Assembly: GCF_051622035.1 (NCBI RefSeq)
Contig: NC_135357.1
Coordinates: 15,623,001-15,687,000, forward strand
DNA length: 64,000 bases
Reading direction: 5' to 3'
Source of the DNA: Arctopsyche grandis
Taxonomy: Eukaryota; Arthropoda; Insecta; Trichoptera; Hydropsychidae
Both the position numbers and the translations under genes were made by a program. Below the pieces are notes generated by a model. It did no database searches and was not told the DNA's origin. It saw only the letters and a list, made by a program, of their open reading frames with translations. Below, in pieces: positions 42,286-53,243 of the stretch (within the stretch, counting starts at the first letter, position 1; the number at the start of each line of letters is the position of its first letter).

Positions 42286-42853
42286 TCCCTATTATTAAAA
42301 AGTATATAATCCAAAGATAAATTAATTTGGTTTAATTGTATACATAATACAATATTTGACAAAATGAAATATGTACCTCTTAAAATTTGTTATCAGTTCA
42401 AATACACACGTAGATATATTATATATTTTAACGCACGAAAGCTGTTTGATGATGAATCAGAGTTTCATATTTCTGAAAACGGGCTTTATTACGATAAACA
42501 AGACAGCCAACTGACGTCCTATTATATCTTCTTTGAACCAAACACAAATATAATCCACAAATAATATTTCAAGTCGCAAGAAACACTAATTGTCAAACAA
42601 ATCTACGAGCAACTTTCACGCGAATTTATGCTCTACAACTTCAAACCAAAGTTACGCTCTCATTCCAAAGAGATGTGCTCAATCTTTATAATATCACGTA
42701 TGTACTCGGGATAGAACAAGTTTCGTACTATATAGGAGAGATTCGAATCTTTCAATTCAGTTCCTCGCCAAGAATTTACTTTAAGAATTTAGCTCTATGA
42801 AATTGCAGTTTATTATCACCGTCACATATTCCACTCGGATGGGATGGCATATT

Positions 42854-42857
<4 letters not shown>

Positions 42858-42884
<27 letters not shown>
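42858..42884. repeat. (CA)n microsatellite
   Basis: CACACACA run of about 27 bp. Confidence 0.9.
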
Positions 42885-43701
42885 AGACCGCAGTTGGAGA
42901 TGTTCTTTCAATTTTAGAATTAGGAGAATATTGGCGATCCCTGGATGATCAGGGGAGCTATGGTGTTTTCAGGGTGTACCATTGTTCCATCGATACGGGC
43001 TTTTAAGCGCGTCAGTCGCCAGTCGCACACGGGGCGCCCTTAAGGCCGCACCTGCTGCGCTAAAACAACCCTTACGGGAACGCGGGTGAAAATTCAAAAA
43101 AGTCACAGTTTCTCAAAGTGTCGTTAAACTCTAAATTCAATCGTGTAATTAATCAATGTACCAATAAACGGCTGGGATTCGAGGGATTCGGGTATGAACG
43201 CTCCAGTCGCCTTTTTTAACGAGATCTCAAAATGGGCCTTCCGATTTAGTGTTTAATTGATAGATTATATTATGTATACATATATATGTAATTTATTATT
43301 ATAATGATGAAATTTAAGTTATTAAAATTTTATTGGAAAATTATCTATTTACATATGTAGGTATACATTTGTTTGATATACGCATTGATTGATCGTGGAA
43401 ATTGAGAAATTATTAAAATGGTCGTTATTGTGAAAATATGTATTGGAATTTGTTATTACATATTAAAATATTTTTATATAAATATATAGGTATGTAGTTA
43501 TGGATGCAACTTGTTGATTTTGAGCAAACTTTCATAGTTGAGTTGTATTGTTTTCGGTGAGCGTATGTATGTATGTATATATGTCTGTATTATATATATG
43601 ATACATTTGTACATACGTATGAATGTATTCGACGTATACATACACAAGATGTGTTGTACTTTGATTGACATTTGGTGTGTACGTACATATGTACATACAT
43701 A
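42885..43701. other. Intergenic, with a GC-richer patch
   Basis: The patch at about 43,000-43,100 (GCGCGTCAGTCGCC, GGGGCGCCCTTAAGG) stands out from the AT background but I cannot assign it. No gene is seen. Confidence 0.4.
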
Positions 43702-43703
43702 TA

Positions 43704-45297
43704 CAGTCGCGGTTTTCGGAAACCGGAACACCATAGAAAATTTGATTTTGCGTGAAATTTCAGTGATCTTAAATAAAATAAACACCCAAAGTCATTAAAA
43801 TGGTAGATTATATCATAGTGCTTTATTTTAACGACAATCATTAAGAAAAGGAACAACAAAAAAAAGCTAGGGAGAATTTTAGTCCGAGCCGTTTTTTATG
43901 ACCAAACGCAGTCTCCACAGTTGAATGAAATTTTGAATGAAAAAACACAGTTGAGTGTAAACTTTTAATTTTATTAGACACATGGTATTATTTACAAATT
44001 ATAAAAACTTAATTAATAATTTGTTGCGGCTTTTTTTGCTTTTATGGCGGCTTTTATACGGCTAGGCATATAATCTATTAAGTTTCTTAAAATATCGATG
44101 GGGAAGTCTTCATACCATACTTTTTCAATGGTCTCTTTTAATGATTGATGGCTAGACACATTTGTTTTACTAATCCTATATTTAATAGCCATCCATAAAT
44201 TTTCAATTGGGTTTAAATCGGGACTATTCCCAGGCCATGTTAATGTCTTTACACCCAATTCCTGCAAATAAACCGGAACCTAAAAAAAGTAACAAAAATA
44301 TTTCAGTTTTTTGATCGAAATATTATTAATTACATTCAATACCATCACTAATTTAGTTCGATGACAAGGGGCAGAGTCATCTTGGAATATGACATCATCA
44401 GAATTTGAAAGATGGTTTTCCATTGATGGGATAAAACTTTCTTCTAGAATTTTTGTATATGCTATTCCGTTAATGGAACCTTGCAGAAACTGTATTCGAC
44501 CAATTCCATAATAAGAAAAACATCCCCAAACCATGTGGCTTGGGGGATGCTTCACTGTCTTCATGGTACACTTTTGGTCGAATCTTTCTCCAACTTTTCT
44601 TCGAACATACGGAAAACCATCGGAGCTGAAGAGGTTGAATTTCGACTCATCAGAAAAAAATACTTGTCGCCAATCCGATGTCGTCCAATTTTCGTGATAT
44701 TTCGACCACTCTAATCGGTTTTTCATCATTTTCTTCATAAGTAATGGTTTTTTCGCAGGTTTACGAACGTACAGTCTAGCTTCTCTGAGTCGTCTTCTTA
44801 AGGTTTCATCACTAATTTCAATTGAAAATTGATCCGAGATCTCTTTTCTTATCTCTACAGCAATTTTGAACCGTGTCCGGAAAGATAATTGAATTATCAG
44901 GTGATCTTGTCTCTCGGATGTGCATCTTTTCGGTCCTGGGCCCTTCTTACGAGCAAAAGTTCCAGAATCCTTTTTATTTTTCATTATTCTTGACACAGTA
45001 GATACAGAACGTTCTATTTGTTGAGAAATTGATCGCAATAAATGTCCAGAGTCTGCCAAAGCCACGATTTTTATATTCTCCTCCAATGATAGTTGAGTGT
45101 ATTTTTGCATGGTATTTTTATTTTCAACGATTTCGATCCGTAAACCTCGACAGCTCACACTAAACTGAACTCAAATCGTAGAAAACAATCATATGTAAAA
45201 TACCCGATCGTTAAAAACCACACACCTAAAGGGACAATATTTTTATTGCCCAAAAATCGTAAAATCACAAGTGTTCCGGTTTCCGAAACCGCGACGA
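43704..45297 (-). mobile_element. Tc1-like transposon, apparently complete
   Basis: 1,594 bp between TA dinucleotides (43702-43703 and 45298-45299). Terminal inverted repeats of about 26 bp: left CAGTCGCGGTTTTCGG then AAACCGGAACAC; right is the complement with one T fewer and a changed outermost base or two. Encodes one transposase on the minus strand. Confidence 0.88.
44013..45110 (-). CDS. Tc1-type transposase with a short intron
   Basis: Exon 1 is 45110-44349 or 45110-44343; exon 2 is 44279-44013 (NAA..TAA end ATNY). Exon 1 has paired-like helix-turn-helix DNA-binding sequence (LLRSISQQIERSVSTVSRIM, KKGPGPKRCTS), then the first catalytic acid in FFSDESKF, WGCFSYYGIG, and the second in FQDDSAPCH. 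Exon 2 has WPGNSPDLNPIENLW with the catalytic Glu. The intron ends TTTTTTTAG, and that TAG is an in-frame stop if unspliced. With donor GTGATG (44348) the spacing is DD34E, the normal Tc1 value, and the product is 342 aa; donor GTATTG (44342) would give two more residues. Start chosen at MQKYTQLS, the usual N-terminal position. No other disruption is seen, so it may be functional. Confidence 0.85.
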
Positions 45298-47090
45298 TAG
45301 TTAGGTTATAAATTTACATTTATTTTAGTAAAAAGTAAGTTAAAATTTATTAATAAAATTAGTTGGCCCTTAAAGGTTTAATATTGATTTTAATATTTCA
45401 ATGTTGCACGAATTTATTGCCGAATTTAGTTATTATGTAGGTATTTTAATATTTATGTCTATTTACTTAATTTATAGGTGTGTATTTTTGAAAAATGATT
45501 TTTTTCGAAATATTCGATAGTGGAAAATTCCGTTCGGGAAATCGTTTTCCTTTCGCTGGGATTCTAAATTTAAAAGCGCTCTCTGCGGATTACGTAATCG
45601 TAAATCGAAAACTTCTCTAAGCTCATAAGAGGTTTTCAAATGTTTATTCAAGGAAATGAGTGATGTATGTATGTACGTACAAATGCAGCCACTTTTATTT
45701 AAAAATAAACTTTATTATTAATTCAATCAATACGTTGATCAAATAATTTATTAATTCAAATATATGTCTTTATAGGATGGATAGTTCTTTTTTATAAAAT
45801 TGTTGGATTAAATTAATGGCTTATCTGAAATGATTTTGGGTGTTATTTTGTTGTAAGAATGACATGGGTTGCCAACTGCTGATTTTTTTTCCAGTAATTT
45901 TTTAATTTGGTATTATATTAACTTAGATGTCGAACGTAATCTTCGTAACAACGAAAACTATACGGGAAAGACTGGACCGATTTTTGATTGGATTTGAAGG
46001 TAAAAAAAATGTAAACGTATAAAAAGAGCCTAATGTACCACAGAGATGTTTTTATTAGCTGTTACATATACATACATATGTACATATAATCCAAAGGCCA
46101 AATTTACATATATTGTGAAATTTATCTAACGGGCTATCCATTTTATATATACATATGTACGTACATACACGTACATATATGTACATACATGTACATATGT
46201 GTACGTATGTATAAAGGGGCACATAATTGGCCCAAATTTTTATTCAAATTCGTGATAAGAATTTTTTTTATGGAATTTAGACATTAAATTCAGTTAAATA
46301 CATGAAAATTAATACAATATTTTAATGCCGATAAAAGATAAAAAAATAAATGATTTCAACATAAAATGATAACTTGTGTTTAATAATTTTCATCGAAATG
46401 TGTTCGAAGAAATATTAATTTTACAATAAATGAATTGATTTGATATTATTAAATACAAATTATAAGATTTGCTTTATTGTTTTACCGGTTGTTTTAGCAC
46501 TTGGGGGTTTTACGTTTTGACGAGTTTTCGGGTATATGAAAATTACAATTAATCAAGTAATGTGTTCGTGCATAAATTGTGGCTAAAATCATTTAATTTA
46601 ATCATTTAATATAATATAAAATATAAATATACGGACTGAAATTAATATTATAACATTTATTATTGAAATTGAATTCGATACAATTTGTAATTGATAAATA
46701 GTAATTTAACTGGAAAGATTCACTTATGATATAGTAAAAGCTTTTACTTTACGATGCGGATCGTTAATTTTTACATTTATGACGCTATAATGTGCAATTT
46801 GTTTCATCCATTTATTCTCGTAGTGATAAAAATGATGAGATGTTGTAAATGAAAATAGTTTTGAATGAAAAAAAAAATGTAATGTGCTAATGTACAAACA
46901 TGTGTATTGATATTGGAGATGACAACTAACGTTACAGTGGTGGTAATTTTTTTTCCATGATAATTAATCCCATCGAAAATTAGGAAGGGAAGTGCCATTT
47001 GATTATTAGGGTTGAAAATATCCATTTTTTCTGTTTTCTCTTTGTTTACTATAATATATATAAAAAAAATGTGTCGGTAAATATTTATAT
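45298..47090. other. Intergenic, no gene recognised
   Basis: AT-rich, with a dense block of TACATATGTAC-type palindromes at 46,065-46,210. Confidence 0.5.
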
Positions 47091-47793
47091 ACTAGTTTTG
47101 TGCCCATTGATTTCAACGGGTGGTTTCGAAAAGGAATTGAAACACGAATAAAAATAAAGTTATATGTAGTATAATGTATAATGTAAGGTAATTTATAGAA
47201 GCACGTGCACGTAATATTAATCGTAATAAAAGTGGCACATTATACACTTAGCAATCCAACCCGTTCGAAATGATAATGAATGTGTGTGTGTGTGTGCCCT
47301 AGGAGCTTCGCCCCCCACGCCCCCCAACATTTGCGCTGGGACCGTCGGCCGCGTCGGACGTGTCAGGGACGTGGAGGCGAAGACTCTAGAGCGCTAGCGG
47401 CGCTCTGGGTGTCGGGGGTGCAGGTGCTCGGGGCGAAGCCCCCAGAGTGACGACGTGCCCTGGGGGTAAAGCTATCAGAATGCCGGGGGCGTCGGGGGCG
47501 CAGGGGGGTGAAGGTCCCAGAGCGTCGGTGATGCACAAAATGTATCACTTTGTAATATCTAATTCGTGCATCAATTTCTTTCCGAAATTGTGCACACACA
47601 CACATTCATTCATCATTTCGAACGAGTTAGATTGCCAAGTGCATAACGTGCCACTTTTTATTACGATTAATATTACGTGCGCATGCGCCTATAAATTACC
47701 TTACATTATACATACAACATATAATTTTATTTTTATTCGTTTTTCAATTCCTTTTCGAAACCACCCGTTGAAATCAACGGGCAAAACACTAGT
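47091..47793. mobile_element. Mirror-image element with two Helitron-like 3' ends
   Basis: Inverted arms of about 210 bp (47091-47300 and 47580-47793), roughly 90% alike by eye. Each arm ends, reading outward, in CCACCCGTTGAAATC, a CCCGTTGATTTCAACGGG-type hairpin, about seven bases and CTAG next to T. Further in, both arms share TTCCTTTTCGAAACCACC, AATATTAATCGTAATAAAA and a CACACACATTCATTCATC run. The core (47300-47540) is GC-rich, with GGGGCGAAGCCCCCAGAG and CGTCGGGGGCGCAGGGG blocks. No coding capacity. Confidence 0.75.
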
Positions 47794-47798
47794 TATAT

Positions 47799-48040
47799 TA
47801 ATAGTGTTGTACCCGTTGTTTTTAACGGGCGGCTTCGGAAAGGTAATACACGAGTTAAAATAAAGTAATATGTTATATACATATATGTATGTATAAATAT
47901 AATGTAAGTTAATTTATAGGTGCGCGCACTTATTAATAATAAAAAAATCGCATTACACGCTCGTCGTTCCAACCCGTTCAAAATGATGAATGAATATGTG
48001 TGTGTCTTCGAGGACGTGTGTATTTGTGTACGATCTCGCA
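47799..48040 (-). mobile_element. Adjacent related Helitron-like end
   Basis: Starts six bases after the previous element with GTGTTGTACCCGTTG.TTTTTAACGGGCGG and follows the same order as its left arm (GGTAATACACGAGTTAAAATAAAG, TAATTTATAGGTGCGCGCAC, CCAACCCGTTCAAAATGATGAATG). More diverged. The partner arm and GC core are missing. Confidence 0.6.
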
Positions 48041-49554
48041 AAGTGCATCTGACGCTAACGCCATTTGTTCCATGTCAGGCGCGCTCAATATCAGGAGCAC
48101 ATGTTAGACGCTCCACGCCCCCCCACTACCCCGCTACCTCACCTTGCTTCCCTGCATCTCCTCGACACAATCGGTCGTCACGCCACATCTCTATGCATTA
48201 AGTACTCCTGGTATTCTAAATTTTGTTTTTTGAAATCTCCATACTTGTCGACGCGTCTGCCACATACCCACAAACAAGCATACGTCGCGTCCGTTTTTAT
48301 ATAGGTATATTATTCGTAATTTTTATTGAAATCTTTCCTAATTCAATTAACAAAAAGAAAATTTAATTTAATTAAATGAAATTTGCAAAAATTATATCGA
48401 AAAATATAATAATATTTTCGTTACAAAAAATACACTTTCAATATAGATTTCATTTCAAGTCAAGCTAGTCGGTTTTGTTTTGTCGAAAAAAAATCTGCGC
48501 AAATTAAAAATTATTTTATGTGGTAGAAATATAAATAAATTTATTCGTGCATATTCATTAGGAACATCTTGAGGTTTTGGAAAAATGAATTTTTTTTCAG
48601 TTTAAGCACGAAGCCCTGTGCGTAATCTTGGTTTGCTTCGTGGAAAATTGTACCATTTGATTCGATTGAATGCATCATGTAATTTTTGCGATTGCTTATA
48701 TTATATATACCTAAATTTCTGGAAGGATATAACGGGAATCTACAATATAATTGCCAATTTGCTCCCACTTCGACATTTATTAGATTAAATTAGGTCCAAA
48801 GTGCCTGAATCATATTTGTTACTTTGCCTGCTTTTTTGTCACTCACAGCCTATAATCAATGTCAATGCCAACAGTGACGAACAAATTAATATAACGTAGA
48901 ACAATAATATAATCAGTACGTAATATTAATATGTATATCCAAAAATACTCGATCAAAACTTTCCGAACAAAGATCGGTCTTTTAAAAGTTAATAGAGAGC
49001 AACTTTAATGACCTGTCATTTTTTACGAGCAAAAGTTCTTTAATTGAAATTTAAAACGAAAACCTCACTTGCCAAAAATGTTGATGAATGACATTATCTT
49101 TACCAGGTTTTGATTCCATAATATTACGGTTGATGATTAAACATTTCACCCTTTTTTTATTAATTCGTTCGTTAAAAAAATAAACTTTATTGAAAATTTG
49201 AGTTGAAAAATAAGAAAAATAACTGACGAGATTTTGATATTAATTCTGACATTGAGATATTGTTTAGAAAAATAATTAATTAAAATTAATTATTTTTCGC
49301 AATCGACATATCCCATTAAAACTGACAAAATTTGTGTACCAAAATCATATATCCAGTGACCTTCGATCTTGTATAACGATTTTCATAAAATCTTGATGTA
49401 CATACATATGTATGTATGTATACAAGTTGGGTATGGAATACTCCACATACGAATGATATAGAATTATTTATATGTACCCTTTAATCATAATATAATATCA
49501 AAGTCTTTTGTTCGTAGAATAATTTTGAAAGCCGTTGTAAGAATACCTTTTATA
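48041..49554. other. Intergenic, no gene recognised
   Basis: Includes a C-rich stretch at 48,100-48,180 that may be remnant core of the preceding element. No coding region is supported. Confidence 0.45.
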
Positions 49555-49559
49555 ATAAA

Positions 49560-49921
49560 CTAGCTGAACCCGGCATGCGTTGAAATGCCACAAAAACGCA
49601 TGCAATTTCCGTTCTCGTTCTTGTTCCCATTCCCGTTCCAATTTGTCAGAAAAATGCAAGCAGCGAACGCATTTGAAATTATTCAATTATTTGTTTATTT
49701 TACCCGAACAACGCAGGTCGCGACGCGAAAACATTTGAAATTATTGCGTTGCAATGCCACTCATTCCCGTTTTTCCCGTTTCCGTTTCCATTTTTGGGCG
49801 GTTTTTTTTACAGTAAGCTTTCCGGACATGTATGCAACAAATCCTGAAAGTTCCATCGTAATCGGTTGAGTGGTTTAGGAGCCTGTACGAGACAGATAGA
49901 CAAACAGACAAACAGACATTT
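49560..49921. repeat. Interspersed repeat starting CTAGCTGAACCCGGCATGCG
   Basis: Opens with CTAGCTGAACCCGGCATGCG and ends with a GTTTAGGAGCCTGTACGAGA segment and a CAGATAGACAAACAGACAAAC run. This layout is common in insect genomes as a dispersed repeat; I do not assign a superfamily. Confidence 0.45.
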
Positions 49922-49929
49922 ATTTACAT

Positions 49930-50400
49930 ATGTCATCATCATCATTTACAGCCATTCACCATCCACTGCTGGATGAAGGCCTCTCCAACACGCTTCCACT
50001 CGTCTCTGTTTTGCGCAACTCTCACCCATCGCACCCCGCACATTTTCCTAATTTCGTCCACCCATCTTCCTTTCGTCTACCCATTTTACCTGCGATCTTT
50101 CTTTTACTCTTTTGCATTCTCTCGGGTAACATTCAAGCACTTCTTTTGTCCACCTTTCGTCCATTCTTCTAGCCACTTGGCCCGCCCATTGCCATTTCAA
50201 TCTCTTTACTCTATCCACTATGTCTGCTTCTACCCTTGTCATGCTTCCCTTGTCATGCTTCTCACCCACGTGTTCCACTTCCTGTCTTTCCTCGTTATGC
50301 CAAGCATACAGCGTTCCATACTTCTTTGAGTGCATTGGATTTTGTGTAGCATCTAGGCGTTCAGTGTCCAAGTTTCACATTCATACGTCATCACTGGTAA
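49930..50400 (-). mobile_element. RTE-type LINE, 3' end with RT C-terminus
   Basis: The minus-strand frame at 50371-50048 reads VKRLKWQWAGQVARRMDERWTKEVLECYPRE, the conserved C-terminal end of RTE-clade reverse transcriptases, then a frameshift and the HPVVDGEW end near 49,965. An ATGATGATG tail lies at 49,930. The best-preserved of the five or six family fragments here. Confidence 0.8.
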
Positions 50401-50610
50401 AACATTATTTGTATGAAAAATCCGAAGACAAGCGAAATTAAATTGAAATGTACCTGTTTTTTTTTTTTTTTTTTATAACAGTTGTATTTGTTTATCACGG
50501 ACAATAGTATCACGGATTCATATATTTAGGTTGAAGTTCCTGTTCGTATGGATCGGATATTGCAATTAATGTTGACCAACTTTCGTATCATATATATAAA
50601 GACGGTAATC

Positions 50611-50672
50611 TGTGTGTGTGTGGGTGTGTGTGTGTGTGTGGGTGTGTGTGTGTGTGTGGGTGTGTGTGTGTC
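50611..50672. repeat. (GT)n with GGG interruptions
   Basis: TGTGTGTGTGGGTGTGTG repeated four times; same position relative to the GC core as the GT run in the element at 47.28 kb. Confidence 0.85.
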
Positions 50673-50811
50673 CTAACTCTCGCCGAACATAATGAATCAA
50701 CCAGTATGGGGAACAAATTTTTTTTTTCATATTTTTCATTTTTTCAGTTTTTTCATTTTTTTCATTTTTTCAGTTTTTCAGTTTCCCAGTTTTTTCAGGC
50801 CCCGGGGTGCC

Positions 50812-51105
50812 GAAGGTATTGGAGGCGCTGGGGGCGCTGGGGGCGAAGCCCCCGGGGTGCCGAAGGCATTGGGGGCGCTGGGGGCGAAGCCCCCGGGGTG
50901 CCGGAGGCATCGGGGGCGCTGGGGGCGAAGCCCCCAGGGTGCCGAAAGCATTGGGGGCGCTGGGGGCGAAGCCCCCGGGGTGCCGAAGGCATCGGGGGCG
51001 CTGGGTGCGGTGCGGCCGCCGGAGGCGTCGGCGGCGCTGGGGCCGAAGGCCCCGGAGCGACGGAAGCGCCGGGGGCGAAGGCCCCGGGGTGCCGGAGGCG
51101 TCGGC
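50812..51105. repeat. 41-bp GC-rich minisatellite with GGGGGCGAAGCCCCC
   Basis: Units of 41 bp (GGGGGCGCTGGGGGCGAAGC then CCCCGGGGTGCCGAAGGCAT plus one base) repeat about four to five times cleanly, then diverge. 41 is not a multiple of three, and long open frames in all phases (Gly-Ala-Pro rich) are artefacts. Each unit holds a hairpin with GAA loop. Confidence 0.9.
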
Positions 51106-51275
51106 GATGCACAAAATGTAATTCGTAATTCGTAATCACTTCGTAATTTGTCATTCGTAATTCGTGCATCAATTTCTTTCCGAAACCAGTCGATTCAATA
51201 TCTTTAACTTTATTTTTATTCGAGTTTCAATTCCTTTTCGAAACCACCCGTTGAAATCAACGGGTCCAACACTAG

Positions 51276-52612
51276 TGAAAATATAATGATGTATTAAAAT
51301 TTGAATAGACCCTCTCCCTTCTTAATAAAACTAATTACAATAGAATTAACAGAGAGGTAACAGAACTCGTTTTGGATATACATATGATATATGTATCTAC
51401 ACATATATATTTTACGTGGTTGTCATATCAATTAATCAAATTCAATACTTGCATTTTAAAGTACAATTTTTATTTATTTATTATTTTTATACTAGGAAGG
51501 CCTTAGGACATGTAACGCCAATGTGACTTCCTGACCAGAAATATTGTGCATTTGATACAAATATTAATAGTATTATATTAAGTACATATGTAAATACATA
51601 TCAATTAATATCCACATATACATTTATGTCCAAATTTGTAAATTTGCAGAATTTTATATTACCTTATACAATAAAACGAAATTTGAGATTGCCGAAAACT
51701 CGAGATTTTGCGGGAAAATTGAAATAAAAAATAAATTTCAAAAAACAGTTTTATTAAAATGCAAAAAGATTGGGACGTTAACAGAATTTAATGGTACAAT
51801 ATGAGTGATATCTTACATATAAATGTACATATATTTATACACATGTATATAAACGATTTCATTTCATTAAAATTTATTTTTGTGATTATAAAAAATCTTT
51901 TATGGGTTCTTTCACGATTTTAATTTACAAAATACGAAATTTTCAAATGGCAAGCATTCATCAATTGAATTCATTTTCTTTAATTTGAATACCGATCGGG
52001 AATGCGGTCGAGAGTCGGTAAGGGTTGTCGTAATCGACAAACAAAAACATATATTTGAATGTACACTTGTTAAAGCTTGGAAAATGAAAATTTAATCGAA
52101 ATATTAGATGTGGTGTTTCCCTTTTGCATTTCAGCAAATTTTGTTTCAAATTATCGAATTGTTCATGCGTAATCTTCGCGTTGATGTTTGATATGTTACT
52201 TGAATTTGGTGAGCTTTTGGTTGGTAATCGGTTGAAACTTTATGAAGTCAGATTATCGTATTCAAAATTAATCTAACTTCATATACATATGAAGTTGATT
52301 GAAATTTATATTCTCATTTTTTTCTAATCATATATGTATAGCTTCAATCGAAAATATAATTTTCTGAAGATTGTCGAAAATATTGACCGAACCTACATAT
52401 CATCGCCATTATTTGATTTTAATATTCACGGAAGGTTAACACACATAACTCATCGGAATTGTGAATTAGGGTCATGCATAATACACTCCAAATTAAATAT
52501 TACGATTAAAGTATAAGGCTTAGTGTTATCGTAATATCATATATACATATTTGTAGGACTACGTACTAGATGAAAAATTAAAATAAAAACAAAATTGACT
52601 AAAACTAGTACA
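51276..52612. other. Intergenic, no gene recognised
   Basis: AT-rich. ACTAGGAAGGCCTTAGGACATG near 51,493 may be a diverged SINE-B tail. Nothing coding. Confidence 0.45.
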
Positions 52613-52620
52613 TATACAAA

Positions 52621-53235
52621 CAGGCCCGGCCCTAGGATATATGATACCCCTAGGCAGATTGGTTTCAGCGCCCCCCCCCCCCTTTAAATTTTTGAACAAT
52701 AAATTTCATGAAATTTTAAGACAAAAACAAAAAAAATAAATTTTAAATTTTTATTCAAAATACACACGTTTTATGTATAGAAATGAATAAAATATGGATA
52801 ACTATGATATACATTCGGTAATGAAGACATTAATTTATATTCAACAAAGAATTGAAGAATTTTATAGAGTGAGGTTTCTATTTTCGAATATGATTGGTTT
52901 AGGTATTTAATTTCATAGAGCAAATCCATCCCGGTATTTTATATGAAATACAATTTCAAATTACCATTTTTATTGACGAAAGTTTACTGTTTTGCAATTA
53001 CTGTACGACTCACAAATAATACAGTAAATTTTAATTTATAATCAGTATTATATAATCAGTATTATAACTTGCTATTGAGAAGAAAAATTAATTTGAATAT
53101 TTAATGTTTTATTAGTTCAAAGAATGCCAAATTTATTTTTTCAATTTAAAAATTAAAAAAGCAAAAATGGGGGCGCCCCATTTCTATGGAGCTCTAGGGA
53201 CGTGCCTTGTCTGCTGCACCTTTGAGCCGGCCCTG
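52621..53235. mobile_element. hAT-like element, CAGGCCCGGC ends, 8-bp TSD
   Basis: 615 bp with left end CAGGCCCGGCCCTAGG and right end (complement) CAGGGCCGGCTCAAAGG. Flanks are TATACAAA (52613-52620) and TATACAAC (53236-53243), an 8-bp duplication with one mismatch. A poly(C) run (about 52,671-52,683) and GGGGGCGCCCC lie near the ends; the middle is AT-rich, without transposase. Confidence 0.78.
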
Positions 53236-53243
53236 TATACAAC

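Larger units (their letters stand above)
50590..51275 (+). mobile_element. Helitron-like element with GC-rich core
   Basis: It contains a GT run, a TTTTTCAGTTTTTTCA tract, the 41-bp minisatellite and a right end (GCATCAATTTCTTTCCGAAA, CGAAACCACCCGTTGAAATCAACGGG, then TCCAACACTAG and T) matching the right arm of the 47-kb element. The left terminus is not evident, so the start is approximate. Confidence 0.65.

Noticed and set aside
50800-51105. CRISPR-like regular array
   Set aside because: The units are contiguous tandem repeats without unique spacers, in a eukaryotic genome.
50616-51172. Several 100-170 codon Gly/Ala/Pro-rich open frames on both strands
   Set aside because: All phases are open because of the GC-rich 41-bp minisatellite; there is no start context, domain or codon signature.
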